Shown here one piece after another: positions 51,794 through 60,994 of a stretch of DNA of 64,000 nt (position 1 is its first letter; the number at the start of each line of letters is the position of its first letter). The translations under genes were made by a program, and so were the position numbers. The notes under the pieces were generated by a model. That model saw only the letters and a program-made list of their open reading frames with translations, was not told the origin of the DNA and did no database searches. Source of the stretch: Allobosea sp. 47.2.35 (GTDB taxonomy: Bacteria > Pseudomonadota > Alphaproteobacteria > Rhizobiales > Beijerinckiaceae); the NCBI RefSeq assembly GCF_024655635.1, contig NZ_JANLGI010000004.1, positions 124,001-188,000 on the forward strand, written 5' to 3'.

Positions 51794-52594
51794 TCAGAGC
51801 GCGGTCGCCATCCCGGCGACGGCCGACTGCAACCTCACGATATCGTCCGGCGTGGACAGGCGGTGATCGCCGTCCTTGATCAAGGTCAGGACGACGGGAT
51901 CGCCGCTGAGATGCTCGACGAGCTTCAGCGCCCGGCGCCACGGCACGTCAGGGTCGCGCATGCCCTGCAGGATATGCACGGGGCAGCCGGCCTTGATCTC
52001 GCCGCCGAACATCAGATGCCGGCGCCCATCCTCGATCAGGGCGCGGGTGATCGGCGTCGGCTCGGGAGAGTATTCCGAAGGCCGCTGCCAGACGCCTTCT
52101 TCCATGATCGTCCGGCGGATCGAATCGGGCATCTGCGCCCACATCAGGTCCTCGGAGAAGTCGACGGCGGGCGCGATCAGCACGAGCCCGGCCGGCTGCA
52201 AGGCCGAGCCGAACAGCTTGCGGGCCGCGAGCAGGGCGATCCAGCCGCCCATCGACGACCCCACCAGGATCGGGCGCTGGCGACATTGGCTTTCGATCAC
52301 CGCGAGCGCGTCGCCGAGCCAGTCCGACAGGGTGAAACTGCCGAAGTCGCCGTCGCTCTCGCCATGGCCGCCATAGTCGAAGCGTAGGCAGGTCCGGCCT
52401 GCGTCGCGCGCCCATTCGGCCAGCGCTTCGGCCTTGGTCGCGCGCATGTCGGACCGGAAGCCGCCGAGCCAGACCACCGGCGCGCCGGTTCCCTCCTGCA
52501 GGAGATAGGCGAGGCGGCGCTTTGAAAGCCCGTCTCCGACCTCAAGCCATTGCGGCGGCTGGCGCTCCAAGGCAAATCTCCTGTGGCGAATCAT
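51794..52594 (-). CDS. Alpha/beta hydrolase
   Basis: A 266-residue cytosolic hydrolase. VWLGGFRSDM is the oxyanion segment, LRFDYGGHGESDG the following strand, and VGSSMGGWIALLAA the nucleophile elbow with Ser. The acid and base lie in GMRDPDVPW and DGDHRLS (His). The layout resembles the human ABHD10 / mycophenolic-acid-glucuronide esterase and depalmitoylase group, but the substrate is unknown. It converges on DUF1150 with an 18-base gap. The frame also stays open further upstream, but the extension overlaps the divergent GT4 gene and is not protein-like. Confidence 0.88.
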   Translation of the reverse strand: MIRHRRFALERQPPQWLEVGDGLSKRRLAYLLQEGTGAPVVWLGGFRSDMRATKAEALAEWARDAGRTCLRFDYGGHGESDGDFGSFTLSDWLGDALAVIESQCRQRPILVGSSMGGWIALLAARKLFGSALQPAGLVLIAPAVDFSEDLMWAQMPDSIRRTIMEEGVWQRPSEYSPEPTPITRALIEDGRRHLMFGGEIKAGCPVHILQGMRDPDVPWRRALKLVEHLSGDPVVLTLIKDGDHRLSTPDDIVRLQSAVAGMATAL

Positions 52595-52676
52595 CTGGCC
52601 GCGGCGATTAGAGGCTGCGGCAGTCAACCGATGGGGGCATATTCGCCCCGTTAAAGAAATTCCAGACCGAGAGCGA

Positions 52677-53894
52677 ATGTCCTTCAAGCCGGGTGCCCAT
52701 CTTTCTCTGCCTTCGACCGAAACGCATCCGCTGGCGGGGCGGACGATCCTGCAGATCATTCCCGAGCTGGAAGCAGGCGGGGCCGAGCGCACTGCCGTCG
52801 ACATCGCCAAGGGGCTGACCGATGCCGGTGCCCGCGCGCTGGTCGCGACCGAAGGCGGGCGCCTCGTTGCCGAATTGCAGGCCAAGGGCGGGGTCTGGCT
52901 GCCGTTTCCGGCGGCGTCCAAGAACCCGGTCGCGATGCTTTTCAACATCCGCAAGCTCGCGCGGCTCTGCAAGCAGGAGGGGGTGGAGCTGATCCATGCC
53001 CGCTCGCGCGCGCCGGCCTGGGTCGCGCTCGGCGCGGCGCGGCTGCTGAAGCTGCCCTTCGTCACCACCTATCACGGCTCCTATAACAGCCGCTCGGCGG
53101 TGAAGACGCTCTATAATTCGGTGATGGCGCGCGGCGACGTCGTGATCGCCAACTCCGTCTATACGGCCGGTCTGATCCAGGCGAAGCATCCGGTGGCGGG
53201 CGATCGCGTCCGGGTCGTCAATCGCGGCACCAATTTCTCGGCCTTCGCACCGGCTGCGGTCGGTGCCGAGCGGGTGCAGGCCCTGCGCAAGGCCTGGGGC
53301 GTCGAGCCTCACCAGCGCATCGTGCTGCTGCCCGGCCGCCTGACCAACTGGAAGGGCCAGCGCGTCCTGATCGAGGCCGCGCGCATCATGCGCGACGGCG
53401 GTGACACCGACACGGCCTTTATCCTCGCCGGCGATGCGCAGGGCAGGGACGGTTACGTCAAGGAACTCGACGCCCTGATCGCCAAGGCCGGGCTGGAAGG
53501 CCGCGTCAAGCGCGTCGGCCATTGCTCGGACATGCCGGCGGCGATGCTCTCGGCGGCGGTCGTCGCGGTGCCGTCGACCGATCCGGAAGCCTTCGGCCGC
53601 GTCGCGGTCGAAGCGCAGGCGATGGGTACGCCCGTCGTGGTCTCGGATCTCGGCGCCGTGCCGGAAACCGTGCTGGCGCCGCCGCAGGTTCAACCCGGCG
53701 AGCGTACCGGCTGGCATGTGCCTCCCGGCGATGCCGCGGCGCTAGCGGCCGGCTTGAACGAGGCACTGGCTCTGCGCCCTTCCGCCCGCGATGCGCTGGC
53801 GCGGCGGGCACGGGTTCATGTCGAGCGGCATTTCTCGCTGGAAGCGATGGTCGCGGAAACCCTCGACGTCTATTGCGCGTTGCTGGAGCGCTGA
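52677..53894 (+). CDS. Family 4 glycosyltransferase
   Basis: A 405-residue GT-B enzyme. N-domain: [24 protein letters not shown], with the Gly-Gly loop for the acceptor; then TTYHGSYN. C-domain: [24 protein letters not shown] and [18 protein letters not shown], which carries the E-x7-E nucleotide-sugar motif. It has no membrane helices. Members build lipopolysaccharide, capsule or glycolipid sugars; the sugar and acceptor are unknown. No other polysaccharide gene lies next to it. Confidence 0.93.
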   Translation: MSFKPGAHLSLPSTETHPLAGRTILQIIPELEAGGAERTAVDIAKGLTDAGARALVATEGGRLVAELQAKGGVWLPFPAASKNPVAMLFNIRKLARLCKQEGVELIHARSRAPAWVALGAARLLKLPFVTTYHGSYNSRSAVKTLYNSVMARGDVVIANSVYTAGLIQAKHPVAGDRVRVVNRGTNFSAFAPAAVGAERVQALRKAWGVEPHQRIVLLPGRLTNWKGQRVLIEAARIMRDGGDTDTAFILAGDAQGRDGYVKELDALIAKAGLEGRVKRVGHCSDMPAAMLSAAVVAVPSTDPEAFGRVAVEAQAMGTPVVVSDLGAVPETVLAPPQVQPGERTGWHVPPGDAAALAAGLNEALALRPSARDALARRARVHVERHFSLEAMVAETLDVYCALLER

Positions 53895-54012
53895 CCCGCT
53901 TCCACAGTGGGAGATGGCTGCCGCAGCGGTGTCATGCATTGACATCGCCCGTCTTTGTGCAATGTGTCTGCAACAACGGCGCGAAGCGCGCCAAGTACAG
54001 GAGAATACCCCC

Positions 54013-54555
54013 ATTCGTCGTCCCTACCGCGCTGCCCCGACCCCGACCAAGGAAGGTCCCCGCTCGAACCGCGATATCCGCGGAGTTCGCGAGGTTCAGC
54101 TCATCGACGATACCGGCGCCAACCGTGGCGTCGTGTCCTTTTTCGATGCGCTGAAGCTTGCCGAGGATGCCGGCCTCGACCTCGTCGAGATCGCCCCGAA
54201 TTCCGTTCCGCCGGTCTGCAAGATCCTCGATTACGGTCGCTTCCGCTTTCTCGAGCAGAAGAAGGCCTCGGAGGCGCGCAAGAAGCAGCGCACCATCGAG
54301 ATCAAGGAAATCAAGCTGCGTCCCGGCATCGACAAGCACGACTACGACGTGAAGATGAAGGCCATGCACGGCTTCTTCGAGGAAGGCGACAAGGTGAAGG
54401 TCACCCTGCGCTTCCGCGGCCGTGAGATGGCGCACCAGGACCTCGGCGTGAAGGTGCTGGAGCGCGTCAAGGTCGATACCGCCGAGATCGCCAAGGTCGA
54501 GAGCGACTGGCAGCTCGAAGGCCGCCAGATGGTGATGGTGCTCGCGCCCCGTTGA
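54013..54555 (+). CDS. infC: Translation initiation factor IF-3, AUU start
   Basis: A 180-residue IF-3, the same length as the E. coli factor. N-domain: [60 protein letters not shown]-domain: [47 protein letters not shown]. It binds the 30S subunit and checks initiator pairing. I place the start at ATT 54013, because AGGAG (53999-54003) is 9 bases before it and the product then starts at the family's usual point; IF-3 represses its own mRNA through such a rare start codon. An in-frame ATG 17 codons upstream has no good ribosome site. Confidence 0.93.
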   Translation: MRRPYRAAPTPTKEGPRSNRDIRGVREVQLIDDTGANRGVVSFFDALKLAEDAGLDLVEIAPNSVPPVCKILDYGRFRFLEQKKASEARKKQRTIEIKEIKLRPGIDKHDYDVKMKAMHGFFEEGDKVKVTLRFRGREMAHQDLGVKVLERVKVDTAEIAKVESDWQLEGRQMVMVLAPR

Positions 54556-54587
54556 GGCGCGTCACCCGCGATCCCTAACAGATCGAG

Positions 54588-54614
54588 AAAAAGGGCGCCG
54601 CTGGCGCCCTTTTT
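54588..54614. terminator. Bidirectional terminator between infC and tetR
   Basis: Stem AAAAAGGGCGCC / GGCGCCCTTTTT with a 3-base loop, giving T-runs on both strands; its last base is the first base of the tetR stop codon. Confidence 0.9.
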
Positions 54615-55210
54615 CATGTCGCTTTTCTCAGCAGCCCGTCGAGCATCGCGTCGAAGGCCTCGGTAGCCCCTTCGAGCGCAGCCTCCGGATCGGGCGCATG
54701 CGCGATCCACTGCGCCGCATGCTGGGTCGCGCCAAAGATCAGTGTCGCCACCGCCTCCGGATCGAGCGGCGCCAGCACGCCCTCGGCGATGAGCGAGTCG
54801 AGGCTTCCGGCCATCATCCGGATGCAGTCGTTCTGGATCGGCCAGCTCCAGGGATCGCCGAGCACGGCCGGGCCGTCGCGCAGCATGATGCGCTGCATCT
54901 CCGGCTCCAGCGCCATGGCGAGATAGGCGGCGCATTCGTCGCGGAAGCCGGTCCAGCGATCGCCGGCCCTGGCTGAGACGGCGCGCAGCCTGACCGTCAT
55001 TTCCGCATCGATCTGGTCGATGACGGCCGCGAACAGCCCCTTCTTGTCGCCGAAATGGTGATAGAGCGCGCCGCGCGTCAGCCCGGCCGCCGCCGTCATC
55101 TCGTCCATCGAGGCGGCCGCATAACCCACTGTGCCGAACGCCTCGCGGGCCGCGGCGATCAGGCTGGCGCGGGTTTCCGCGATCATGTCGGCACGAAGTC
55201 TGCGGGCCAT
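54614..55210 (-). CDS. TetR-family repressor
   Basis: A 198-residue TetR-type regulator. Residues 1-60 form the DNA-binding domain (RASLIAAAREAFGTVGYAAASMDEMTAAAGLTRGALYHHFGDKKGLFAAVIDQI). The remaining helices form the ligand pocket and dimer interface (DECAAYLAMALEPEMQRIMLRDGPAVLG), a layout seen in regulators of drug-efflux genes. It is divergent from an MFS transporter gene and three palindromes fill the space between them, so it almost certainly controls both. Confidence 0.93.
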   Translation of the reverse strand: MARRLRADMIAETRASLIAAAREAFGTVGYAAASMDEMTAAAGLTRGALYHHFGDKKGLFAAVIDQIDAEMTVRLRAVSARAGDRWTGFRDECAAYLAMALEPEMQRIMLRDGPAVLGDPWSWPIQNDCIRMMAGSLDSLIAEGVLAPLDPEAVATLIFGATQHAAQWIAHAPDPEAALEGATEAFDAMLDGLLRKAT

Positions 55211-55223
55211 CGCATCCCCATCA

Positions 55224-55294
55224 CATACGCCTCGTATGTTAATTGACATACGGGGCGTATGCAATTACGCATTCACTCACATACGCGGCGTATG
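55224..55294. promoter_or_regulatory. Triple TetR operator, CATACG-N3-CGTATG
   Basis: Three 15-bp palindromes with identical arms CATACG and CGTATG: 55224-55238 (centre CCT), 55247-55261 (GGG) and 55280-55294 (CGG). Centres are 23 and 33 bases apart, near two and three helical turns. The first lies 14 bases before the tetR start, the last 22 bases before the MFS start. Confidence 0.88.
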
Positions 55295-55315
55295 TCCGCA
55301 ATCACGGTCCGAGCC

Positions 55316-56524
55316 ATGCCTAACCCCTATCGCGAAATCTTCCAGGCGCCCGGCGCCTTCGCCTTCTCCGGGGCCGGCTTCATCGCCCGCCTGCCGGCCT
55401 CCATGGTCAGTCTCGGCATTGTCACCATGCTGTCGGAGCGGCGCGGCGAATATGCGATCGCAGGTGCGGTGGCGGCGACCTTCGCGCTCGCCAGCGCGCT
55501 GATCACGCCGCAGGTCTCGCGCCTCGTCGATCGCTACGGCCAGCGCCGCGTGCTGTTGCCGGCCGCCGCCGGCGGCGCGCTCGCCTTGAGCGGCCTCATG
55601 GTCGCCACCTGGACAGGCGCGCCGAGCTGGCTGCTCTTCGTCTTCGCGTTGCTGGCCGGCCTGATGCCGAGCATAGGCGCGATGGTCAGGGCGCGCTGGA
55701 CCGAGTTCTATCGCGATACCCCGCAATTGCGCACGGCCTTCGCCTTCGAATCGGTGGTCGACGAGGTCATCTTCATCGTCGGGCCGATCCTGGCGATCGG
55801 TTTGAGCGTCGGCCTGTTTCCCGAGGCCGGGCCGCTTGCCGCCCTGATCTTCCTCGTCGTTGGCGTGCCCTTGCTTTGTGCGCAGCGGCGCACCGAGCCG
55901 CCGGTTCGCGCGTATGTCGCCGGCACGGACACTTCGGTCATCCGCGTCGGCGGCGTCCAGATCGTCGTGCTCGTGATGATCGCGATCGGCGCGATCTTCG
56001 GCACGGCCGAGATCACTGCCGTCGCTTTTGCGGAAGCGCAGGGACAGAAGGCCGCCGCGAGCCTGCCTCTGGCGGTCTATGCGGCCGGTTCACTGATCGT
56101 CGGCCTCGTCTTCGGGGCATTGCGGCTCAAGGCGTCGCTCGCCATGCAGTTCCTCGCGGCGATCGCGCTGGCGGCGGCGACGACCTTGCCGCTGCTGGCC
56201 GTGACCGGGCTCTACTCGCTGGCGCTGGTCTTCTTCATGGCCGGCGCGGCGGTCTCGCCGACGATCATCATCGCCATGGGCCTGATCGAGCGGCTGGTGC
56301 CGGCGCGCCAGCTCACCGAAGGCATGACCTGGGCGATCACCGGCATCAATATCGGGATGGCTGCCGGCGCCTCCGCCGCGGGCATCCTGATCGACGCCCA
56401 TGGTGCCCAGAGCGGCTTCTGGATCTCGGTCGGTGCCGGTGTCGCCGCGCTGCTGGTCGTGCTCATCGGCTACAGCCGCCTGCTCGGCGCGCGAAGCGAA
56501 ACGCTGGTCTGCGAAGCCGCCTGA
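55316..56524 (+). CDS. Major facilitator superfamily exporter
   Basis: A 402-residue membrane protein with 12 hydrophobic helices in two halves. RLVDRYGQRRVLL is the loop 2-3 motif A of the family. FAFESVVDEVIFIVGPILAIGLSVG in helix 5 resembles the antiporter motif C region. The substrate is unknown; control by the divergent TetR gene suggests inducible efflux of a toxic compound. ATG 55316 is used; an ATG at 55292 would overlap the third operator. Confidence 0.9.
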   Translation: MPNPYREIFQAPGAFAFSGAGFIARLPASMVSLGIVTMLSERRGEYAIAGAVAATFALASALITPQVSRLVDRYGQRRVLLPAAAGGALALSGLMVATWTGAPSWLLFVFALLAGLMPSIGAMVRARWTEFYRDTPQLRTAFAFESVVDEVIFIVGPILAIGLSVGLFPEAGPLAALIFLVVGVPLLCAQRRTEPPVRAYVAGTDTSVIRVGGVQIVVLVMIAIGAIFGTAEITAVAFAEAQGQKAAASLPLAVYAAGSLIVGLVFGALRLKASLAMQFLAAIALAAATTLPLLAVTGLYSLALVFFMAGAAVSPTIIIAMGLIERLVPARQLTEGMTWAITGINIGMAAGASAAGILIDAHGAQSGFWISVGAGVAALLVVLIGYSRLLGARSETLVCEAA

Positions 56525-56568
56525 GAGGCGGAGCGGGGAAACCTGGTGCGGCATTGCCGGCTTCGCAC

Positions 56569-56597
56569 TTGCAATAGCGGCCGTTTTCTGCGATAGG
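56569..56597 (+). promoter_or_regulatory. Possible promoter of rpmI-rplT
   Basis: TTGCAA (56569-56574), 17 bases, GATAGG (56592-56597). It implies a leader of about 115 bases before rpmI; L20-type autoregulation in this leader is possible but no fold was established. Confidence 0.35.
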
Positions 56598-56717
56598 CCC
56601 GGCCTTCGATCGCCCGGCTGATAAGGGCTGCCGTGGCGGTCGTGCTTTGCTTCCTGAAAGCAAGACATTGGCAACGCGTTCTCAAAGACGCGAAGCCTCG
56701 ACCATTGAGGAGCTGAA

Positions 56718-56918
56718 ATGCCCAAGATCAAGACCAAATCGGCCGCCAAAAAGCGGTTCAAGATCACCGGTACCGGCAAGGTGCTCTACGCCCAGGCCGG
56801 CAAGCGTCACGGGATGATCAAGCGGACCAACAAGCAGATCCGCAATCACCGCGGCACCACGACCCTCTTCGAGGGCGATGCTGCCAACGTGAAGAAGTTC
56901 TTCCTCCCCAACGGCTGA
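56718..56918 (+). CDS. rpmI: 50S ribosomal protein L35
   Basis: A 66-residue, very basic protein, [23 protein letters not shown]..., a standard L35. It binds 23S rRNA. A TTGAGGAG ribosome site precedes it, and rplT follows after 28 bases in the usual pair. Confidence 0.98.
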   Translation: MPKIKTKSAAKKRFKITGTGKVLYAQAGKRHGMIKRTNKQIRNHRGTTTLFEGDAANVKKFFLPNG

Positions 56919-56946
56919 CGCCACCTGACATTCCGGAGATCATGAC

Positions 56947-57321
56947 ATGGCTCGCGTGAAACGGGGCGTTACCGCCCACGCCAAGCACAAGAAGACGTTC
57001 AAGGCCGCCAAGGGCTTCTATGGCCGCCGCAAGAATACGATCCGCGCTGCAAAGGCGGCCGTCGATCGCTCGATGCAGTACGCCTATCGCGACCGCAAGA
57101 ACAAGAAGCGCTCGTTCCGCGCGCTCTGGATCCAGCGTCTCAACGCTGCGGTGCGCGAGCACGGCCTGACCTATTCGGTCTTCATCGGCGGCCTGATCAA
57201 GTCGGGCATCGAACTGGACCGCAAGACCCTGTCGGCCATGGCCATCGACGATGCAGCCTCGTTCGCTGCGGTTGTCGAGACGGTCAAGGGCGTGCTGGGC
57301 GCCGAGGCCAAGGCTGCGTGA
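56947..57321 (+). CDS. rplT: 50S ribosomal protein L20
   Basis: A 124-residue basic protein that starts early assembly of the large subunit. The N-terminal extended helix [30 protein letters not shown] and the globular part [25 protein letters not shown] are conserved throughout bacteria. In many bacteria L20 represses the rpmI-rplT transcript. Confidence 0.98.
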   Translation: MARVKRGVTAHAKHKKTFKAAKGFYGRRKNTIRAAKAAVDRSMQYAYRDRKNKKRSFRALWIQRLNAAVREHGLTYSVFIGGLIKSGIELDRKTLSAMAIDDAASFAAVVETVKGVLGAEAKAA

Positions 57322-57358
57322 CAAACACTGCCTGAGCAGCCTTGCAGTGCTGAATTGG

Positions 57359-57387
57359 AAAAGGCTGGCGGTGACGCCGGCCTTTTT
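57359..57387. terminator. Terminator between rplT and the LOG gene
   Basis: A 12-bp stem AAAAGGCTGGCG / CGCCGGCCTTTT with one T-G pair and a GTGA loop, followed by T on the plus strand and T on the minus strand. Confidence 0.85.
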
Positions 57388-57395
57388 CTTTGGGA

Positions 57396-58223
57396 TCAGG
57401 TCTGTACGCTGCCGTTCTTCGGCGGGTTCCAGCCTTCGCCGGCGCCTTCGACGATCCGGTCATAGGCCTCCTCAGGCGAATCCACATAGCTGAACAGCTT
57501 CAGGTCGTCGGGCCGGATGAAGCCCGCCGCCGCCATCTGGTCGAGATTGAGCAGGCCCTTCCAGTAGCCGGAATCGTAGAGCACGATCGGCACCGGCCCC
57601 ATCTTGCCGGTCTGGACCAGCGTCATGATCTCGAAGAGTTCGTCGAGCGTGCCGAAGCCGCCGGGGAAGACGACCAGCGCTGCCGCGCGCATCGCCAGAT
57701 GCATCTTCCGCATCGCGAAATAGTGGAACAGGAAGGTCAGGTCCGGGGTCGACCAGGCATTCGGCTCCTGCTCGTGCGGCAGGGTGATGTTGAAGCCGAT
57801 CGAGATCGCGCCGGCTTCGGTCGCGCCGCGATTGGCGGCTTCCATGATGCCGGGACCGCCGCCGGTGGCGATGACGTGATGGCGCCCGGCCTCGCCGTCG
57901 CGCAGCGCGCCGCCGCGCTCGGACGCGATCCGGCCGAAGGTGCGGGCGGCCTCGTACCAAGGATTGCCCTCGCGCACCCGCGCCGAGCCGAAAACGACGA
58001 TGGTCGAGACGACGCCGCGCGCTCTCAGGCTGTCTTCCGCCTTCTGGTATTCCAGCATGAAGCGCGCGCCGCGCATCGAATCGCCGAGGATAAAATCCGG
58101 GTCGAGCGCGGCCATCCGGTAAGAGGGCGATTCCTTCTGGCGGGTATTGTCGGGCAAGGCAGCCTCCTGCTTCGGCGTCGGCTGTGCCGGTTGGTCCGGC
58201 AAAGCGTCGCTTCGCTCTGGCAT
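57396..58223 (-). CDS. LOG-family (TIGR00730) Rossmann protein
   Basis: A 275-residue protein of the lysine-decarboxylase-like / LOG group. [15 protein letters not shown] and [24 protein letters not shown] are the two motifs that form the nucleotide site; the second (PGGxGTxxE) is diagnostic. Such enzymes hydrolyse AMP or cytokinin ribotides to free base and ribose-5-phosphate; longer bacterial forms like this one, with a 70-residue N-terminal extension, are less characterised. It lies on the opposite strand between rplT and pheS. The frame continues open antisense to pheS, but ATG 58223 starts the recognisable protein. Confidence 0.9.
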   Translation of the reverse strand: MPERSDALPDQPAQPTPKQEAALPDNTRQKESPSYRMAALDPDFILGDSMRGARFMLEYQKAEDSLRARGVVSTIVVFGSARVREGNPWYEAARTFGRIASERGGALRDGEAGRHHVIATGGGPGIMEAANRGATEAGAISIGFNITLPHEQEPNAWSTPDLTFLFHYFAMRKMHLAMRAAALVVFPGGFGTLDELFEIMTLVQTGKMGPVPIVLYDSGYWKGLLNLDQMAAAGFIRPDDLKLFSYVDSPEEAYDRIVEGAGEGWNPPKNGSVQT

Positions 58224-58286
58224 ATGCCGGCCGTTCCCGCTAGAACGCGCCCGTTCCCACGCCTTCAAACGCTTGCGACTGAATTC

Positions 58287-59369
58287 ATGACCGATATCGC
58301 CACCCTGGAACGCGACGTCCTCGCCGCGATCGATTCTGCCGCCGATGAAGCCGCCATCGAGGATGTGCGCATCGGCGCCCTCGGCAAGTCCGGCTCGATC
58401 TCGGGCCTGCTCAAGACCTTGGGCGGAATGACGCCGGACGAGCGCAAGGAGAAGGGCCCGCAGATCAACGGCCTGCGCGATCGCGTGCAGGGCGCCATCG
58501 CCGCCCGTAAGGAAGCTTTGGGCGAGGCGGCTCTCGAAGCCCGGCTCGCTTCCGAGCGTGTCGATATCTCGCTGCCGGTGCAGGACGGTCCGGAGGCGCG
58601 CGGCCGCATCCATCCGATCAGCCAGGTCATCGACGAGATCACCGCGATCTTCGGCGACATGGGCTTCGCCATCGCGGAAGGCCCGGATGTTGAGACCGAC
58701 GATCTCAACTTCACCAAGCTGAACTTCCCGGTCGGCCATCCCGCCCGCGAGATGCACGACACCTTCTTCTTCGCGCCCGACGCCAATGGCGAGCGCAAGC
58801 TGCTGCGCACCCACACCTCGCCGGTCCAGGTCCGCACCATGCTGGCGCAGCAGCCGCCGATCCGCGTGATCTGCCCGGGCCGGACCTATCGCAACGATTC
58901 CGACCAGACCCACACGCCGATGTTCCATCAGGTGGAGGGGCTCGTCATCGACAAGTCCGCCAATCTCGGCCACCTCAAGTGGATCCTGGAAGAGTTCTGC
59001 AAGTCGTTCTTCGAGATCGACGACGTGAAGATGCGCTTCCGCCCGTCCTTCTTCCCCTTCACCGAGCCCTCGATGGAGGTCGACATCCAGTGCTCGCGCA
59101 AGGGCGGTGAAATCCGCTTCGGCGAGGGCGACGACTGGCTGGAGATACTCGGCTGCGGCATGGTCCACCCGAACGTGCTCAGGAATTGCGGGCTCGACCC
59201 CGAGGTCTATCAGGGCTTCGCCTGGGGTATGGGCATCGACCGGATCGCCATGCTGAAATACGGCATGCCGGACCTGCGCCCCTTCTTCGAGGCTGACGTG
59301 CGCTGGCTCGCCCATTACGGCTTCCGCCCGCTCGACCTGCCGACGCTGACGGGCGGCCTCTCCTCATGA
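58287..59369 (+). CDS. pheS: Phenylalanyl-tRNA synthetase alpha subunit
   Basis: A 360-residue catalytic subunit. The N-terminal coiled coil binds tRNA (residues 1-95). The class II core has [25 protein letters not shown] (motif 2 region) and [31 protein letters not shown] (motif 3). It works as an alpha2beta2 tetramer with PheT. Unusually, two unrelated genes lie between pheS and pheT. Confidence 0.97.
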   Translation: MTDIATLERDVLAAIDSAADEAAIEDVRIGALGKSGSISGLLKTLGGMTPDERKEKGPQINGLRDRVQGAIAARKEALGEAALEARLASERVDISLPVQDGPEARGRIHPISQVIDEITAIFGDMGFAIAEGPDVETDDLNFTKLNFPVGHPAREMHDTFFFAPDANGERKLLRTHTSPVQVRTMLAQQPPIRVICPGRTYRNDSDQTHTPMFHQVEGLVIDKSANLGHLKWILEEFCKSFFEIDDVKMRFRPSFFPFTEPSMEVDIQCSRKGGEIRFGEGDDWLEILGCGMVHPNVLRNCGLDPEVYQGFAWGMGIDRIAMLKYGMPDLRPFFEADVRWLAHYGFRPLDLPTLTGGLSS

Positions 59370-59397
59370 CGGCAGCGGCCGGTCAGGGGAGGGCGCG

Positions 59398-60579
59398 ATG
59401 ACGCCTGCGGGCTGGGCGGCGACGATCGCCGTGCTGCTGGTCGTGATGAACCTGGCAAGCCAGGCCATCGCGCTCTGGCGGCTGCGCCGGCCCCTGCAGC
59501 GCTCTGCCCTGCTCGAAGAATTGCCTGCTGTCACCATCGTCCGGCCGGTGCGCGGCATCGAGGCCTTCAGCCGCGAGACGGCGGTCTCGGGGCTGGAACT
59601 CGACTATCCCAGCTACAGCACGATCTTCTGCGTCGCCGACGCCCATGATCCGATCATCCCGCTGATCGAGGAACTGATCGGCACCTACGGCACCGGGAAG
59701 GACCGCCTGATCGTCGGGGACGTGCCGGTCAGCGCCAATCCCAAGCTCAACAACTGCGTGCGCGGCTGGGAGGCGGCGACGACCGACTGGGTCATCCTCG
59801 CCGATTCCAACGTGCTGATGCCCAAGGACTATATCCAGCGCATGCTGGCCGCCTGGCAGCCGACCACCGGCCTCGTCTGCTCGACGCCGGCCGGCTCCCG
59901 GCCGCTATGCATTGGCGCCGAAGTCGAATGCGCCTTCCTCAACGCCTTCCAGGCGCGCTGGCAATATGTCGGTGAGGCGCTGGGCCTCGGCTTCGCGCAG
60001 GGCAAGTCGATGCTCTGGAACAAGCCCTTCCTCGACGCCAATGGCGGCATCGCCGCGCTCGGCGCCGAGATCGCCGAGGATGCCGCCTCGACCAAGCTGG
60101 TGCGCAATACCGGCCGGCAGGTCCATCTCGTCGGCCAGCCCTTCGAGCAACCGCTTGGCCGGCGCCGACTGAGGGACGTCGTGCAGCGCCAGTTCCGCTG
60201 GGCGCGCCTGCGGCGCGTGACCTTCCTGCCGTTCTTCGCGCTGGAAATCCTCTCCACGCCTTTCCTCGCCGCCGTGCTGGCCACCTTCGGCGCTTCGGCC
60301 ATCGGCCTGCCGGCCTGGCTTGCGCCACTCCTCGTGCTGCTCGTCTGGTATGCCGGCGATATCGTGCTGTCCGCCAGCGTTGGCTGGTTCCTGAACTGGC
60401 GTACGCCGCTCGCCATGCTGGCACGCGACATCGCCTTCCCCGGCATCTGGGCCTATGCCTTCGTCGGCGGCGAGGTGAGTTGGCGCGGCAACGCCATGAG
60501 GATCAGCACCGATGGCGCCAACAAGCTCAACGATGCCCTGCCGAAGGCGCCGGCACAGGCGGGGCACGATGGACGCTGA
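59398..60579 (+). CDS. Ceramide glucosyltransferase-like enzyme (GT21)
   Basis: A 393-residue membrane glycosyltransferase. A membrane helix at residues 6-27 is followed by a GT-A domain: LPAVTIVRPVRGIEAFS, VADAHDP (D1), WVILADSNVLMPKDYI (DxS site), and QRQFRWARLRR, the (Q/R)xxRW motif of GT21. C-terminal helices follow from about residue 280. Relatives make glycosylceramides in alphaproteobacteria or act on hopanoids (HpnI). The acceptor here is unknown. It lies 28 bases after pheS and its end overlaps the ASCH gene by 11 bases. Confidence 0.87.
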   Translation: MTPAGWAATIAVLLVVMNLASQAIALWRLRRPLQRSALLEELPAVTIVRPVRGIEAFSRETAVSGLELDYPSYSTIFCVADAHDPIIPLIEELIGTYGTGKDRLIVGDVPVSANPKLNNCVRGWEAATTDWVILADSNVLMPKDYIQRMLAAWQPTTGLVCSTPAGSRPLCIGAEVECAFLNAFQARWQYVGEALGLGFAQGKSMLWNKPFLDANGGIAALGAEIAEDAASTKLVRNTGRQVHLVGQPFEQPLGRRRLRDVVQRQFRWARLRRVTFLPFFALEILSTPFLAAVLATFGASAIGLPAWLAPLLVLLVWYAGDIVLSASVGWFLNWRTPLAMLARDIAFPGIWAYAFVGGEVSWRGNAMRISTDGANKLNDALPKAPAQAGHDGR

Positions 60580-60994
60580 CCTGATCGCCTCCCTGCCCGA
60601 GCGCTATCGCGGCTGCCCGAGCTTTTCCTTCGGCGACAGCCCGGAGCTCGCGACCGAGCTTGCCGCGCTGGTCGTCAGCGGCCGCAAGATCGCGACGGTG
60701 AACACGCTCGATGCGCCCGATTGCCCCAAGCTCAACGAGCTCTGGATCGTGCTCGACGGCGCTGGGCGGCCCGTCTGCGTCATCGAGACGCTCGAACTGA
60801 TCCCGCGGCGCTTCGATGAAGTTGACGAGGCCTTCGCCTTCGACGAAGGGGAGGGCGACCGCTCCCTGGCCTTCTGGCGGGAGGCCCACGAATCCTATTT
60901 CCGGCGCATCGGTGTCTTCAGCCCCGACATGCCCTTGCTTTGCGAACGCTTCCGTCTGGTGGAGGTATTCGCCCCGATGGACGTAGACGCATGA
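60569..60994 (+). CDS. ASCH-domain protein
   Basis: A 141-residue cytosolic protein made of one ASCH (PUA-like) domain: [68 protein letters not shown]. The EGEGDxSLxxWxxxHxxYF stretch defines the DUF984-type subgroup, proposed to bind RNA and with ribonuclease or amidohydrolase activity reported for some members. It overlaps the upstream gene by 11 bases and pheT by 4 bases (ATGA), so translation is coupled to a tRNA synthetase subunit. Confidence 0.9.
   Translation: MDADLIASLPERYRGCPSFSFGDSPELATELAALVVSGRKIATVNTLDAPDCPKLNELWIVLDGAGRPVCVIETLELIPRRFDEVDEAFAFDEGEGDRSLAFWREAHESYFRRIGVFSPDMPLLCERFRLVEVFAPMDVDA

Noticed and set aside
53962..54012. ATG 53962 as the start of infC.
   Set aside because: It lacks a ribosome site and adds 17 unlike residues; the AUU at 54013 has an ideal one and gives the family's length.
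54556..56717. The tetR-MFS pair as a mobile island inserted between infC and rpmI.
   Set aside because: GC content and codon use match the neighbours, no flanking repeats or integrase are visible, and infC is often separate from rpmI-rplT in alphaproteobacteria.
58224..59315. Extension of the LOG gene's frame to a 639-codon ORF antisense to pheS.
   Set aside because: The extra N-terminal 360 codons mirror pheS; the LOG protein is complete from ATG 58223.
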